Counted from the first letter of the stretch, positions 1 through 8,793 are shown. The stretch is 64,000 bases of DNA from Desulfonatronum sp. SC1 (GCF_003046795.1 NZ_PZKN01000002.1:124001-188000); one strand, 5' to 3'. The notes: a model not told the origin generated them from the letters alone. Translations and numbers: made by a program.

Positions 1-228
1 GACCTCGAACAGTCTGGGAAGTTCCTGACGGCGTCCGCTGTCATATTTCAAAAAATGGAGATACTCTCCGTAGTTCTTTAAGTTCAGATTTTTGACGCGA
101 TTGGAAAGCCTTTTTTCCAGAAGATATTTCCGGTTGTCCGGAATAAAAATACCGCTTTGCGCGTAAATAAAATCTCGGAGCTGCAAAAAATCGGCATCTT
201 TGATGCCCTCCGTTTCAGCGGCGCTCAT
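1..228 (-). CDS. cheR: CheR-type chemotaxis methyltransferase, N-terminal 76 residues (runs off window)
   Basis: The minus frame starts at ATG 228 and stays open to base 1, giving 76 residues. They read as the all-helical N-terminal domain of CheR: FLQLRDFIYAQSGIF, then KYLLEKRLSNRVKNL and NYGEYLHFLK. CheR methylates glutamates of chemoreceptors with S-adenosylmethionine; the catalytic domain lies outside the window. A GGGTAGG-like ribosome site precedes the ATG. It begins 8 bp after the stop of the HEAT-repeat gene, so the two are probably co-transcribed. It differs in sequence from the CheR at the right edge, so it is a paralogue and not the same gene. The family call is firm; the receptor partner is unknown. 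Confidence 0.85.
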   Translation of the reverse strand, partial: MSAAETEGIKDADFLQLRDFIYAQSGIFIPDNRKYLLEKRLSNRVKNLNLKNYGEYLHFLKYDSGRRQELPRLFEV

Positions 229-236
229 TGCCCGGC

Positions 237-2183
237 CTACCCTTCCTCATGTTCCTGGAGTACGGCGATGGCGTCCTCCACGGCGTTGATCAATTCAGGG
301 TCGTCGTTGTTGAGCATGCCAAGCAGAATCTGGAAGGCAGCCTGTCCTCCGATCATACCCAACGCATCAACTACCTTGATGGAAACTAGTGGATTGTTTT
401 CTTGCAAAAGAGGAGCCAAATCTTTTATCGCATCCTTGACCTTCAATCGCCCCAAGGCCTCGATGGCTCGGATTCGGACCCAATCGTCGGCGTCGCTTAG
501 AGCGGATTTCAGAATCGGCGCGACATTGACCATGCTGCACGCGCAATCACCGAGCAGGGTGACCAGGGTCAGGCGAACGTCCCGGTCTTCATCCTGTAAT
601 CGCAGTGAAATCATTTTAAAGACTTCCTCGGTAAGGCCGCATAGTTTGATGCCGGCTTCCAAGGCCGCTTTGCGCACGGCGGTAGATTCGTCCTCCAGGG
701 CCGTGCGAATCACGTTCAAGTGCGTATCGCATCCTAGATTGCCCAGCCCAAGAATGGCCATAGCCCGTTTATCCGCGTTCGGAGAGGCGAACATTTGATG
801 AAACTTCTCCACCAGGGATTTTTCGCCCAGGCTGATGCAGGCCTCCAGGGCCACGGCGCGGACATCGGGGTAGGGATGATCCAGAAAGGTAAAGAGTTTG
901 CCGGCAAGTCCGGAGTTGTCTCTCTCCCGTGCGGCACCTCGGCTGAGAAAACGCATCGCCTGTTTGAGGACATGTCCGTCATTGTGACGATCGAGCAGAT
1001 CCAGGAAAAAGGGCTCGGCTTCATCTCCGGCCACGACGCATAAGGCATCCATCAAATCTCGTTGCACGTCCCGGTCATGCTTCCAAAATATATCCATCAA
1101 CAAGTGACTGGAGTCCGCTCCCGGCAGGCGTCCAAGGGTCTTTACCGTCAAAGCCGTGGCAGCGGGGTCGGTCTCTCGCAGGATAAGACGAAGAGGTTCG
1201 GTGGAGCCGATTTGGGCCAGGGCGTCGGCGATGGTTTCCAGGCGGTCCTGGTGGGCCTCGAAGTCCGGATTCAACTTGGCGGCCATCTTGATGATCGGGA
1301 CGACTGCTTCTGATACCCTTAAAAAGGCCAAGCCGGATATGGATGCGTCCTGGATTTCTTCGTCTTCGTCTTCCAAGGCGGAGAGGAGATAGTCCTTGAA
1401 ATTAGCTTGTTCCAGGGTCGGCAGCAGATTCAGGGTCCGCCCTCCCATGATTTGGACCACGGCCTTGACGATTTTGTTGCGTAAAGCGCGGGGCGATTCG
1501 TCAAGTCGCTTGAGCAGCAATGGAATGGACTTCAAGTTTCCCATTTCACCGAGGGCGTCCACGATCATTGAAGCCACCAAGTCCGTGGACTGAGGAATGG
1601 CCTGGATCAGGGCGTTGATGGAGGATTCGTCCCGGATTTTCAACAAGGCCTCGATAACGGAAAACTGAACCCATTCTTCGTCAGAGAGGGCTTGGTTCAA
1701 ACTTTGAACCGCTTCGGCAAATCCTAAACTGCCTAGGCTGACGGCGGCCTGATATCGTACGTTGACCTCGGGATCCTTGAGCAGGGCTTGGCATAAATGC
1801 GGTACGGCGAGGATGTTTCGAGTGGAACCGAGGATGTCCGAGGTGAAAATGCGGATGTCAACGTCATCGTCCTCCAGCAGGGCGACGAGTAGATTGATGT
1901 CCTGGTTGCCCACCTCCCGGAGAATGTCCATGGCCAGATTTCGTACCTGGGCATCCTCGGCTCGAAGCAACGGGCAAAGCCCCCGCACTACCTCGACGCC
2001 TCCCAATTGCCGCAAGGCCAAGTCCGCGGCCTCTTGGACCCCCAAGTTCGGATTTTGCAAAAGAATGATCAGTCCGGGGATAGCTTCCTCACAACCGAAA
2101 TCTCCAGCATCCTGAGCAGCTTCGCGCAGAACTTCCGGATCCTTGACATGGAATCGCTCAATAACTTCTGGACAATCTGTCAT
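237..2183 (-). CDS. HEAT-repeat (PBS-lyase type) scaffold protein
   Basis: About 648 residues made almost entirely of roughly 31-residue helical repeats of HEAT/PBS-lyase type, for example DPEVNVRYQAAVSLGSLG and DDWVRIRAIEALGRL, from near residue 15 to the C-terminus. There is no signal peptide, membrane segment or catalytic domain. Such repeats usually form a solenoid for protein-protein contacts. I chose the ATG at 2183; a TTG at 2228 would add 15 residues, and neither has a strong ribosome site. It lies directly upstream of cheR, so a role in a chemosensory or chemosensory-like pathway is likely, but that is inferred from position only. Confidence 0.85.
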   Translation of the reverse strand: MTDCPEVIERFHVKDPEVLREAAQDAGDFGCEEAIPGLIILLQNPNLGVQEAADLALRQLGGVEVVRGLCPLLRAEDAQVRNLAMDILREVGNQDINLLVALLEDDDVDIRIFTSDILGSTRNILAVPHLCQALLKDPEVNVRYQAAVSLGSLGFAEAVQSLNQALSDEEWVQFSVIEALLKIRDESSINALIQAIPQSTDLVASMIVDALGEMGNLKSIPLLLKRLDESPRALRNKIVKAVVQIMGGRTLNLLPTLEQANFKDYLLSALEDEDEEIQDASISGLAFLRVSEAVVPIIKMAAKLNPDFEAHQDRLETIADALAQIGSTEPLRLILRETDPAATALTVKTLGRLPGADSSHLLMDIFWKHDRDVQRDLMDALCVVAGDEAEPFFLDLLDRHNDGHVLKQAMRFLSRGAARERDNSGLAGKLFTFLDHPYPDVRAVALEACISLGEKSLVEKFHQMFASPNADKRAMAILGLGNLGCDTHLNVIRTALEDESTAVRKAALEAGIKLCGLTEEVFKMISLRLQDEDRDVRLTLVTLLGDCACSMVNVAPILKSALSDADDWVRIRAIEALGRLKVKDAIKDLAPLLQENNPLVSIKVVDALGMIGGQAAFQILLGMLNNDDPELINAVEDAIAVLQEHEEG

Positions 2184-2405
2184 GTTCAACCCGTGTTGTC
2201 GTTCTTGATGAAAATGCTTTATTGACAATTAGAAAAACTCGGACTCGTTCCACCCTTGAGGAGAGAATGGCAAAGCAAAAGCAATTGGTTCACCCCCCAA
2301 ACGGTCTTAAAGCATCATGCACGCTTTCTCGTCAAGGTTTGAAAGCTTTTTGCGATGCCCGCATGCCCAGGGCCAAGAGATCTTACAAAAACTCGCCAAA
2401 GACAC

Positions 2406-2435
2406 TTGACAAGATGCTCATGTCTCAAATATATA
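2406..2435 (+). promoter_or_regulatory. Candidate sigma-70 promoter of tRNA-Arg(ACG)
   Basis: A perfect -35 TTGACA at 2406-2411 is followed, after 18 bp, by TATATA at 2430-2435. The tRNA starts 14 bp further on. Position and sequence fit a stable-RNA promoter. Confidence 0.65.
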
Positions 2436-2448
2436 TTACCGCTTTAGC

Positions 2449-2525
2449 GCGCCCGTAGCTCAGCTGGATAGAGTACCGGACTACGAATCCGTTGGTCGCA
2501 CGTTCGAATCGTGCCGGGCGCACCA
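2449..2525 (+). tRNA. tRNA-Arg (anticodon ACG)
   Basis: A 77-nt cloverleaf with acceptor stem GCGCCCG/CGGGCGC, D-arm TAGCTCAGCTGGATAGAG, anticodon loop CTACGAA (anticodon ACG), T-arm GTTCGAATC and an encoded CCA. It closely resembles bacterial tRNA-Arg(ACG). The first A of the anticodon would need TadA deamination to inosine to read the CGN codons. Confidence 0.97.
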
Positions 2526-2540
2526 TAAACAAAATCAAAA

Positions 2541-2569
2541 GGATACGACAAGAGTCGTATCCTTTTTTT
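2541..2569 (+). terminator. Rho-independent terminator after tRNA-Arg
   Basis: Perfect 9-bp stem GGATACGAC/GTCGTATCC with loop AAGA, followed by seven T. AAAA also precedes the stem, so it could act weakly in the other direction. Confidence 0.9.
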
Positions 2570-2587
2570 ATGTATACGGAAAGGAAC

Positions 2588-2623
2588 AAAAAAAGGGATT
2601 CAAGCGCTTACAGCTTGAATCCC
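2588..2623 (-). terminator. Rho-independent terminator of the tRNA-Leu/secG transcript
   Basis: Read on the minus strand: stem GGGATTCAAGC/GCTTGAATCCC (2595-2605 with 2613-2623) followed by a run of seven T (the A-run at 2588-2594). It lies just 3' of tRNA-Leu. Confidence 0.9.
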
Positions 2624-2634
2624 TAGTAATATTC

Positions 2635-2721
2635 TGGTGCCGAAGGGGGGACTCGAACCCCCACGAGGTTTCCCTCACCACCCCCTCAAGATGGCGTGTC
2701 TACCAATTCCACCACTTCGGC
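2635..2721 (-). tRNA. tRNA-Leu (anticodon GAG)
   Basis: An 87-nt class II tRNA with a long variable arm. It has acceptor GCCGAAG/CTTCGGC, TGGTGGAATTGGTAGACACG D-region, anticodon loop containing TTGAGG (anticodon GAG), T-arm GGTTCGAGTC and an encoded CCA. It starts 17 bp downstream of the secG stop on the same strand and is probably read from the pgk-tpiA-secG transcript. Confidence 0.96.
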
Positions 2722-2738
2722 GCTTGATTTGGGAAGGA

Positions 2739-3104
2739 TTACTGTGTTTCGGTTTGTGATTGCGGAGTAGTATTCTGAGGTTCCACGGGAATAGATATCT
2801 GCTCTTCAATGCTTCCGGGAGAGGCGGGAACTTGCGGTAAATCGGCTGGGAAGTCAAGGATCACGGATTCTTCGGCGGTACGCTGTCCGCTCATGTAGGT
2901 AAAACTCAGGGAGGTGATGATAAAAATGCTGGCCACGCTGATGGTCAGTTTTTTAAGCAGCCCCCCGGCACCGCTGCTGCCGAAGACGGAACTGCTTCCT
3001 CCGCCGAAGATGACTCCCATGCCTTCCTTGCCGGATTGCAGTAAAATGAGAATGACCAGGGCGATACAGGCCATAACGTGAATAGTGATGATCAGTGCGC
3101 TCAA
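2739..3104 (-). CDS. secG: Preprotein translocase subunit SecG
   Basis: A 121-residue SecG, the small inner-membrane subunit of the SecYEG channel. Two membrane helices are visible (about residues 3-22 and 53-72). The loop holds the family hallmark LLQSGKEGMGVIFGGGSSSVFG. The C-terminal tail (from about residue 80) is long and rich in Pro, Glu and Gln, which is usual for deltaproteobacterial SecG. It follows tpiA by 21 bp in a pgk-tpiA-secG order that is common in bacteria, followed by tRNA-Leu. Confidence 0.95.
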   Translation of the reverse strand: MSALIITIHVMACIALVILILLQSGKEGMGVIFGGGSSSVFGSSGAGGLLKKLTISVASIFIITSLSFTYMSGQRTAEESVILDFPADLPQVPASPGSIEEQISIPVEPQNTTPQSQTETQ

Positions 3105-3125
3105 AACGATACTCCTTGCGATATT

Positions 3126-3899
3126 TCAGACAGCCGTGGCAATGGCCGTGAAGCTGTCAACCTGCAAACTTGCACCACCTACCAGCACGCCGTTCACATT
3201 GTCAAGGCCGAGGATCGTTTTGGCGTTGTCCGGCTTGACGCTGCCGCCGTAGAGAATGCGGATTTCGCCGCTGCAATGCGGGAAGAAATCCTCTAAAGTC
3301 TTGCGAACAAGGACGTGGGCAGCGACGATGTCCTCGGTCTGGGCCACCTTGCCCGTGCCGATGGCCCAGACCGGTTCGTAGGCGATGGTCAATTGGTCCG
3401 GGGTCATGCCATCCTTGTTTACCTCGGCCAATCCCAGCCGGAGTTGCCCCTTGAGGACGTTTTCGACACTGCCGTGGGTACGCTGGTCCAGGGTTTCGCC
3501 GATGCACAGAATCATGTGCAGCCCGGCCTGCAGGCCGAAGGCGGTCTTTTGGGCGATGAATCGATCGGACTCCTTGAGTATGTGGCGGCGTTCGGAATGG
3601 CCGACCAGGGCGTGGGTGCATCCGGCGTCCGCGAGCATGAACGGGGCGACTTCTCCGGTAAAAGCGCCTTCAGCGGATGGATAAAAATTTTGCCCACCCA
3701 GGAACAGTCGCCCTTGTCCGCGGATGGTTTCGGCTACGGCCTTGAGCGCGGTGAAGGGCGGCAGCAGCAGGACTTCACGGTCCTCGGGCAAGGAGTCCCG
3801 AAGGCCGGCGGACAAGGCGACGGCCAACTGCACCGCCTGGGCCTCGGTTTTGTACATTTTCCAGTTTCCGGCGATCAATGTTTTTGGGGCCGTGCTCAT
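3126..3899 (-). CDS. tpiA: Triose-phosphate isomerase
   Basis: 257 residues when started at ATG 3899, which has AAGGAG 8 bp upstream; the in-frame GTG at 3908 sits on top of that ribosome site. The enzyme interconverts dihydroxyacetone phosphate and glyceraldehyde 3-phosphate. Asn/Lys of GNWKMYK near residue 12, the catalytic His in VGHSERR, the catalytic Glu in YEPVWAIGTG and the phosphate-binding loop ILYGGSVKPDN are all present. Its ATG overlaps the pgk stop (ATGA), indicating translational coupling. Confidence 0.97.
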   Translation of the reverse strand: MSTAPKTLIAGNWKMYKTEAQAVQLAVALSAGLRDSLPEDREVLLLPPFTALKAVAETIRGQGRLFLGGQNFYPSAEGAFTGEVAPFMLADAGCTHALVGHSERRHILKESDRFIAQKTAFGLQAGLHMILCIGETLDQRTHGSVENVLKGQLRLGLAEVNKDGMTPDQLTIAYEPVWAIGTGKVAQTEDIVAAHVLVRKTLEDFFPHCSGEIRILYGGSVKPDNAKTILGLDNVNGVLVGGASLQVDSFTAIATAV

Positions 3900-5086
3900 G
3901 CGGCACACTCCTTAAGGGCTTTGAAGGCGGGGAGATCCTTGCCTTCCATGAATTCCAGAAAAGCTCCGCCTCCGGTGGAGATGAAGCTGACCTTGTCCGC
4001 CATGCCCGAGGCGTGAAGCATGGCGTCCGTGTCACCGCCGCCGACGATGCTCACCGCGGCGGATTCGGCCACGGCAGTTGCCACGCGCATGGAGCCGGAA
4101 GCAAAGGCCGGGTTTTCAAACGCGCCCATGGGACCGTTCCAGACCACGGTTCCGGCCCCGGCCAGGACTTCCGCGAACAGCGCTTGAGTAGCCGGGCCAA
4201 TGTCCAGGACCATTTTGTCCGAGGGAATGTCCTGGTACGGGCAAACCCCGTCGGCCCGCTCGGACTTGAGACCTTCGGCATACACAAAGTCCACGGGAAG
4301 ATAGAGCGCTGTCCCAAGTTCCTTGGCTTTGGCCAGGACGGTTCGGGCCGTATCCAGAAGATCGTCTTCCACCAGGGAGGCACCCACGCCGAAGCCTTGA
4401 GCCTTGATAAAGGTATTGGCCATGGCCCCGCCGATGATCATTCGATCCACCTTTTCCAAAAGGTTGTTCAGCAGTTCCAGCTTGCCGGAGACCTTGGCTC
4501 CACCGGAAACGGCCACAAAAGGTCGTTTGGGATCAGCCAGGGCCTGGCCCAGGTACTCCCATTCCTTTTGCATCAATAAACCCGCGCAGCAGGCCGGAAT
4601 CAGCTTGGTCACGCCGACGTTGGAAGCGTGGGCCCGGTGGGCCGTGCCAAAGGCGTCGCTGACGAAAACGTCCCCCAGTTTGGCCAACTGGGCGCTGAAA
4701 TCCGGATCGTTCTTGGTTTCTCCGGCATGAAAGCGCAGATTTTCCAGCAGCAGAATCTGCCCGGGCTCAAGGGCTTCGGCCATGGCCTGAACCTCGGGCC
4801 CCACGCAGTCCGGGGCCATGGCCACGTCCTTTCCCAGCAGCTCGGAAAGGCGGCGGGCAACAGGCCGCAGGCTCAATTCCGCTACGACCTGGCCCTTGGG
4901 ACGCCCCATGTGGGAGCAGAGCACCAGCGAGGCTCCGCGTTCCAGGGCCAGTTTCAGGGTGGGCAGGCTGGCTCGGATGCGGGTATCCTCCTTGATGACG
5001 CCTTGATCCATGGGCACGTTGTAGTCCACGCGGACCAACAGGCGTTTATTCCGGACATCCACGTCTTTCAAATACGTAATGCTCAT
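3896..5086 (-). CDS. pgk: Phosphoglycerate kinase
   Basis: 396 residues from ATG 5086, which is preceded by AGGAGG; the longer open frame upstream has no ribosome site and lacks similarity to the family. It transfers phosphate between 1,3-bisphosphoglycerate and ADP. Visible signatures are the N-terminal RLLVRVDYNVP, LCSHMGRPKG, the hinge VAVSGGAKVSGKLEL and the nucleotide loop SIVGGGDTDAM. The length is typical. First gene of the pgk-tpiA-secG run, 46 bp after the acetyltransferase gene. Confidence 0.97.
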   Translation of the reverse strand: MSITYLKDVDVRNKRLLVRVDYNVPMDQGVIKEDTRIRASLPTLKLALERGASLVLCSHMGRPKGQVVAELSLRPVARRLSELLGKDVAMAPDCVGPEVQAMAEALEPGQILLLENLRFHAGETKNDPDFSAQLAKLGDVFVSDAFGTAHRAHASNVGVTKLIPACCAGLLMQKEWEYLGQALADPKRPFVAVSGGAKVSGKLELLNNLLEKVDRMIIGGAMANTFIKAQGFGVGASLVEDDLLDTARTVLAKAKELGTALYLPVDFVYAEGLKSERADGVCPYQDIPSDKMVLDIGPATQALFAEVLAGAGTVVWNGPMGAFENPAFASGSMRVATAVAESAAVSIVGGGDTDAMLHASGMADKVSFISTGGGAFLEFMEGKDLPAFKALKECAA

Positions 5087-5132
5087 CGTTTTCCTCCTGG
5101 CTTGAGTGCGACAGGGGCATCTGTCGTGTAGA

Positions 5133-5621
5133 TCAAACATTGGCAAAAGCCATTGGGCCACGGCTTGCCGCGACGCTTCGCGGATCACGCCGCATCAGAA
5201 CGGCATCTCGCGCTCCCTCCGGGTGCGGATAGTACCCCCTGCGGCGTCCTATCCGTGAAAAACCCAGCGAAGTATAGAGGTGCAGAGCGGCAATGTTGGT
5301 TTCGTCCACCTCCAGGTGACAGACCACGACTCCCAGGGCCGATCCGTGATCCATAGCCGCGGTCACCAATTCACGGCCCATCCCGCGGCGCCGGAAACCG
5401 GGTAAAACGGCCATGTTCAAAATTTCCATTTCCGGAGGCAGGACCTGGCAGCTTATATAGCCGACCAGCGTCATGTGGTCACGGACTCCATGTATGCGGC
5501 ACGTGCCTTGATCGTGACCGTTCTGGAACTGTCCGAGGGACCATGGGTCGGGGAAAAGCTCGGCCTCCAGCGAAACAACATCCGGGAGTTCGTCGCGAGA
5601 GAGCAGTAAGACGCAGGGCAC
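5133..5621 (-). CDS. rimI: GNAT N-acetyltransferase, RimI-like (ribosomal protein alanine acetyltransferase type)
   Basis: 162 residues with a GNAT fold. The acetyl-CoA loop RRRGMGRELV follows the beta4 strand MEILNMAVLPGFRRRG, and NIAALHLYTSLGF is the typical C-terminal segment of RimI proteins. RimI acetylates the N-terminal alanine of ribosomal protein S18, and relatives modify other N-termini. Start is GTG 5621 with no strong ribosome site, so the true start is uncertain. It lies 39 bp after the IMPase gene and 46 bp before pgk on the same strand. RimI is the best guess; another GNAT substrate is possible. Confidence 0.8.
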   Translation of the reverse strand: MPCVLLLSRDELPDVVSLEAELFPDPWSLGQFQNGHDQGTCRIHGVRDHMTLVGYISCQVLPPEMEILNMAVLPGFRRRGMGRELVTAAMDHGSALGVVVCHLEVDETNIAALHLYTSLGFSRIGRRRGYYPHPEGARDAVLMRRDPRSVAASRGPMAFANV

Positions 5622-5660
5622 TGCGGCTGATCCGTTTTCTTGGTGCGGGCGCGGGTAGTA

Positions 5661-6461
5661 TCAGCCAGCGGTCCGCCCGAGGGCCTCGACCATCCTCTGA
5701 TGGACCAAGGCATTGCTGGCCAGGATGGAGGGGATGTGCAGTTCGAACGCCGAATCGTCCATTCGGGTGACCAATCCTCCGGCCTCACGGACCAACAGCC
5801 AGCCCGCGGCCATGTCCCACGGCTTGAGATTAATCTCATAGAACGCGTCAAAGCGACCGCAAGCGACATAGGCCAGGTCGCTTGCCGCGGAGCCGGGCCG
5901 TCGAATCCCCTGAGTCAGGCTGAGCATGGTTTCCATCCATCCCAGGATCGGCGGCAACTGCTCCCGGACGGAGTAGGGGAATCCGGTGGCGACCAGCGAA
6001 TTTTCCAAATCCGGGACGGTGGAAACATGGACCGGAGCGTTGTTGAGGTGGGTGCCCCGGCCCTTGGCGGCATGGAACAGCTCGTTGAGTACGGGCAAGT
6101 GGACAAGCCCGAGCTGGACATCCCCCTCGTCCCACAAAGCCACGGAGATGGCCACGAAGGGAAAGCCGTGGGCGAAGTTGGTGGTGCCGTCCAGAGGGTC
6201 GATGATCCAGGTGGGGCCGTTCAGTTTTTTTCCCAGGTCGTCGGTGGAGGCCGACTCCTCAGCCAAGAAATCGGCATCGGGGAGCAAATTCCCCAGACGT
6301 TCCTTGAGCAGTTTTTCCAGGGCCAGGTCCGCTGTGGTAACCAGATCAATCCGGCCCTTATGGCGGATTTCTCGCGGAGCGTGCCAGTACCGCATCAGCA
6401 GATCCCCGGCTTCGCGGACGATGTCGATGGTTTTTGGGAGAAGCAGTGCGTGGTCGGTCAT
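5661..6461 (-). CDS. suhB: Inositol monophosphatase family protein (SuhB-like)
   Basis: 266 residues with both family metal motifs: WIIDPLDGTTNF with the upstream Glu of LAEES, and the C-terminal WDMAAGWLLVREAGG. Enzymes of this Mg-dependent, lithium-sensitive family hydrolyse inositol 1-phosphate or related sugar and nucleotide phosphates; SuhB also acts in rRNA antitermination in enterics. No signal peptide, so cytoplasmic. Length is standard. Substrate cannot be fixed from sequence. Confidence 0.9.
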   Translation of the reverse strand: MTDHALLLPKTIDIVREAGDLLMRYWHAPREIRHKGRIDLVTTADLALEKLLKERLGNLLPDADFLAEESASTDDLGKKLNGPTWIIDPLDGTTNFAHGFPFVAISVALWDEGDVQLGLVHLPVLNELFHAAKGRGTHLNNAPVHVSTVPDLENSLVATGFPYSVREQLPPILGWMETMLSLTQGIRRPGSAASDLAYVACGRFDAFYEINLKPWDMAAGWLLVREAGGLVTRMDDSAFELHIPSILASNALVHQRMVEALGRTAG

Positions 6462-6566
6462 CCGGGGAACATATGCGTAAACAGGGCGGATGCCAAGATG
6501 CGGGGGCGAGCATCGAGCTTCGAATAAGGATCAGCCATCAACGAATCAAACTCTCAGACTTCGTTC

Positions 6567-7277
6567 TCACCAAGGGCAAGCCGGGTAGGCTGTCCAATTG
6601 TTGTTCCATTGGCCGACGTTCATGGCCAGGTCGCAGGCCAGGATGGTCATGATTGAGGCAGCCGGTTCCTCCGGGAGGCGGCGGGTGTGGTGGGCGATGA
6701 TGTAGTCGCGGCGGGGTTGGGGTTCCATGCGACCGGCGTGTTCCATGATCCAGATGCGCTGGCCGCCCTCCACTTCGAAGATCTCTAAGCGCATGCTGAT
6801 GCTGGTCGTTCCCCTGGAGCCGCCGCTGAGAAAGTAGGGGATTTCGCCGCGGATGATCAGGTCCACATCCAGGGACTTGGCTTTGGCCAAAGCTCTGGGG
6901 AGTCCCGGCCAGGTCGCGTCTTCCTCGTAGACAAAGGTGGGAAAGACCGCGGCCTGGCTCCAGGTTTGCCAGAAAATGCGGCCCAGGGCCCGGCCCAGGA
7001 CGATGGGGTTGTCCGTGGGTTGGGTGACCTGCATGGGATAGAAAAGGGCCGATAGCGGGGCGGCTGGAGTGTTCTTGGGGTAAATCGATATCACGGGAGG
7101 GCCTCGGAAAATCGGGGCGTCGGTGGTCACTTCCTGGGGACCGATACGCGGTTCCCAGTAGTTTCCAATCACACCGATATACTCCCCTGTTTGCCGGACC
7201 ATCTCGCAGCCGGTAAGCATCGCAAAGCCCAAGGCCAAAAGCAGTATCCCAAAGACGAGTCCGTTTCGTTTCCGCAT
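6567..7277 (-). CDS. Predicted lipoprotein of unknown function
   Basis: 236 residues. The N-terminus is a type II signal peptide: RKRN, a hydrophobic stretch, then lipobox LTGC with Cys24 as the predicted lipidated residue. The mature part has a mixed alpha/beta pattern with DVDLIIRGEIPYFLSGG and SISMRLEIFEVEGGQRIW. This recalls the nucleotide-independent alpha/beta domains of CsgG- or TolB-N-like outer-membrane-associated lipoproteins, but I cannot assign a family. AAGGAG lies upstream of the ATG. It follows two other uncharacterised genes downstream of fliS. Confidence 0.75.
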   Translation of the reverse strand: MRKRNGLVFGILLLALGFAMLTGCEMVRQTGEYIGVIGNYWEPRIGPQEVTTDAPIFRGPPVISIYPKNTPAAPLSALFYPMQVTQPTDNPIVLGRALGRIFWQTWSQAAVFPTFVYEEDATWPGLPRALAKAKSLDVDLIIRGEIPYFLSGGSRGTTSISMRLEIFEVEGGQRIWIMEHAGRMEPQPRRDYIIAHHTRRLPEEPAASIMTILACDLAMNVGQWNNNWTAYPACPW

Positions 7278-7305
7278 GGTCGAGGCTCTCCTTTGGAGAA
7301 AGCTG

Positions 7306-7641
7306 CTATTGGGGCAAGGGGGAGGCCGTGGGGGCCTCCTTGACGGCTTCGAGTAAGTGTTCGCGGGATTCGATCAGGTTCTCCCGCAACTGGAGCCGCT
7401 TTTCAGGAGTGACAAGCCGAAAGTTCGGTCGCTCGATGATTTCCTCAAGCATTTTCATTTCCCGCTCAACTTTCAACAGCCGCGTCTGAAGCTGTGGTTC
7501 GTTGACGCAAAACCTGTTCACCGCGGCGGCCAAAGCCCGCACTTCCCGTGACAAATCCAGTAAGGCCTCCGGCCTGGTCTGTTTGGAGACTTCCTGGTAA
7601 TCCCGGTAATTATTCCAGATTCGTTTCAACCAAGAGAACAT
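7306..7641 (-). CDS. Small helical protein of unknown function
   Basis: 111 residues, mostly charged helix with heptad-like spacing (about residues 28-65 and 80-100), and no signal peptide. GGAGGAA precedes ATG 7641. A short amphipathic or hydrophobic N-terminus (MFSWLKRIWNNY) could touch a membrane. Same strand and close spacing with the Yip1-domain gene upstream and the lipoprotein gene downstream suggest an operon. I do not recognise the family. Confidence 0.65.
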   Translation of the reverse strand: MFSWLKRIWNNYRDYQEVSKQTRPEALLDLSREVRALAAAVNRFCVNEPQLQTRLLKVEREMKMLEEIIERPNFRLVTPEKRLQLRENLIESREHLLEAVKEAPTASPLPQ

Positions 7642-7680
7642 GACGACAATTCCTCCGTTGTCCGGCCGCGGGGTTGTTGG

Positions 7681-8691
7681 TCAGAAGATCGGCGCGCCGC
7701 TGCGTTGAGCCATGCTCATGACGATGGCCAGCAGAAGAATGAACGGAATCAAGGGCAGCAACATGGCCAGAATGACTTTGGCCGTCGTCGTCCGATGGAT
7801 GTACTTGTAGCCCAGAAACGTGATGACCAAGGACCAGATCGCGCCCACTAAAGGGCCGATGAACGGAATCAGCGTCAGCACCATGGGGGCGCTGCCGTAG
7901 GTCAGGGCCCGAAACGTCCCCTCGAACCCCCGCGTTGCTCCTCCGACCATGCTCAGGCAGGCGTGGACCAGCATGGCCATGACGTACAAGAGCATGGTCA
8001 AAATGATCGGGTAGCCCACCAGCAGCATCGCGGCACTGATCCCCATGGCCTCGCCTTCCCCGGTCATGCCCGACGTCACGCCGGTCATATCCCAGAGCAT
8101 TTGCAAGACGATCTGAAACTCAGCGATCAGCAGGTAAAAGATCAATGGTTTGATCTGTCCGGCCCCCACGGGCATGGCCTGAAAAAAAGCCACAGGACGG
8201 AGCATGGCTCGTTTGATGGTCTCCCAGATGCCGGGAAAAAAACCGTAAATATCCAGCCGTTCCCAGGGTACCTCGATCTCGCCGTCTCCCGTGACTTCTT
8301 CAGTGGGGGGCGGATCTCCTGATTCCTGGTGGGGAGAGCCCATGGAAGCGAGGTTGTCCCAGAAGTCGCCATTGCCGGTAGGTGTTTTCCCGGACGAAGT
8401 TTTCTCGAATGGCGCTTTTTGGGATGCAGTGTCTTCGGCGGTATCGGCCCGGCCTGTTTGATGGCCGGAGTCGATTTCAGGGGCGCTTTGGGGCTCGGAT
8501 TGGATTCGATGGGGAGCGGGCTCGTCGCTTGGAGGAGCCGCAAGCAGGGGAGGAGGGGGGACGGCTTCGTCGGCTGTTCGAAATTGAAATTTATGTTTGC
8601 ATTTCGGGCAGGTGGCGATTTCCGCCCGTTCCGGGATTTTTTCGTCTGAAACGGTCCTGGCGAAGCCGCATTGTGGACAGGTGATTTCCAT
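7681..8691 (-). CDS. Zinc-ribbon plus Yip1-like membrane protein
   Basis: 336 residues from ATG 8691 (GAGGAAA ribosome site). Residues 1-40 form an MJ0042-type zinc ribbon: CPQCG then CPKCKHKFQF. About 120 residues of Pro/Glu/Ser-rich linker follow. The C-terminal half has about five membrane helices with the layout of the Yip1/DUF1282 family, including LIFYLLIAEFQIVLQMLWD and LTLIPFIGPLVGAIWSLVIT. Function unknown; related proteins occur in many deltaproteobacteria. It lies 103 bp downstream of fliS. Confidence 0.75.
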   Translation of the reverse strand: MEITCPQCGFARTVSDEKIPERAEIATCPKCKHKFQFRTADEAVPPPPLLAAPPSDEPAPHRIQSEPQSAPEIDSGHQTGRADTAEDTASQKAPFEKTSSGKTPTGNGDFWDNLASMGSPHQESGDPPPTEEVTGDGEIEVPWERLDIYGFFPGIWETIKRAMLRPVAFFQAMPVGAGQIKPLIFYLLIAEFQIVLQMLWDMTGVTSGMTGEGEAMGISAAMLLVGYPIILTMLLYVMAMLVHACLSMVGGATRGFEGTFRALTYGSAPMVLTLIPFIGPLVGAIWSLVITFLGYKYIHRTTTAKVILAMLLPLIPFILLLAIVMSMAQRSGAPIF

Positions 8692-8793
8692 GGTGTTTCC
8701 TCGGGGACAAACGTTCAACAACTTCGTTCATTCCTAGCCCGTCCCGAGGAGAGAAGCAAGCAAGCGTGAAGCCGTACGCGGCTTGCCGGGTGA

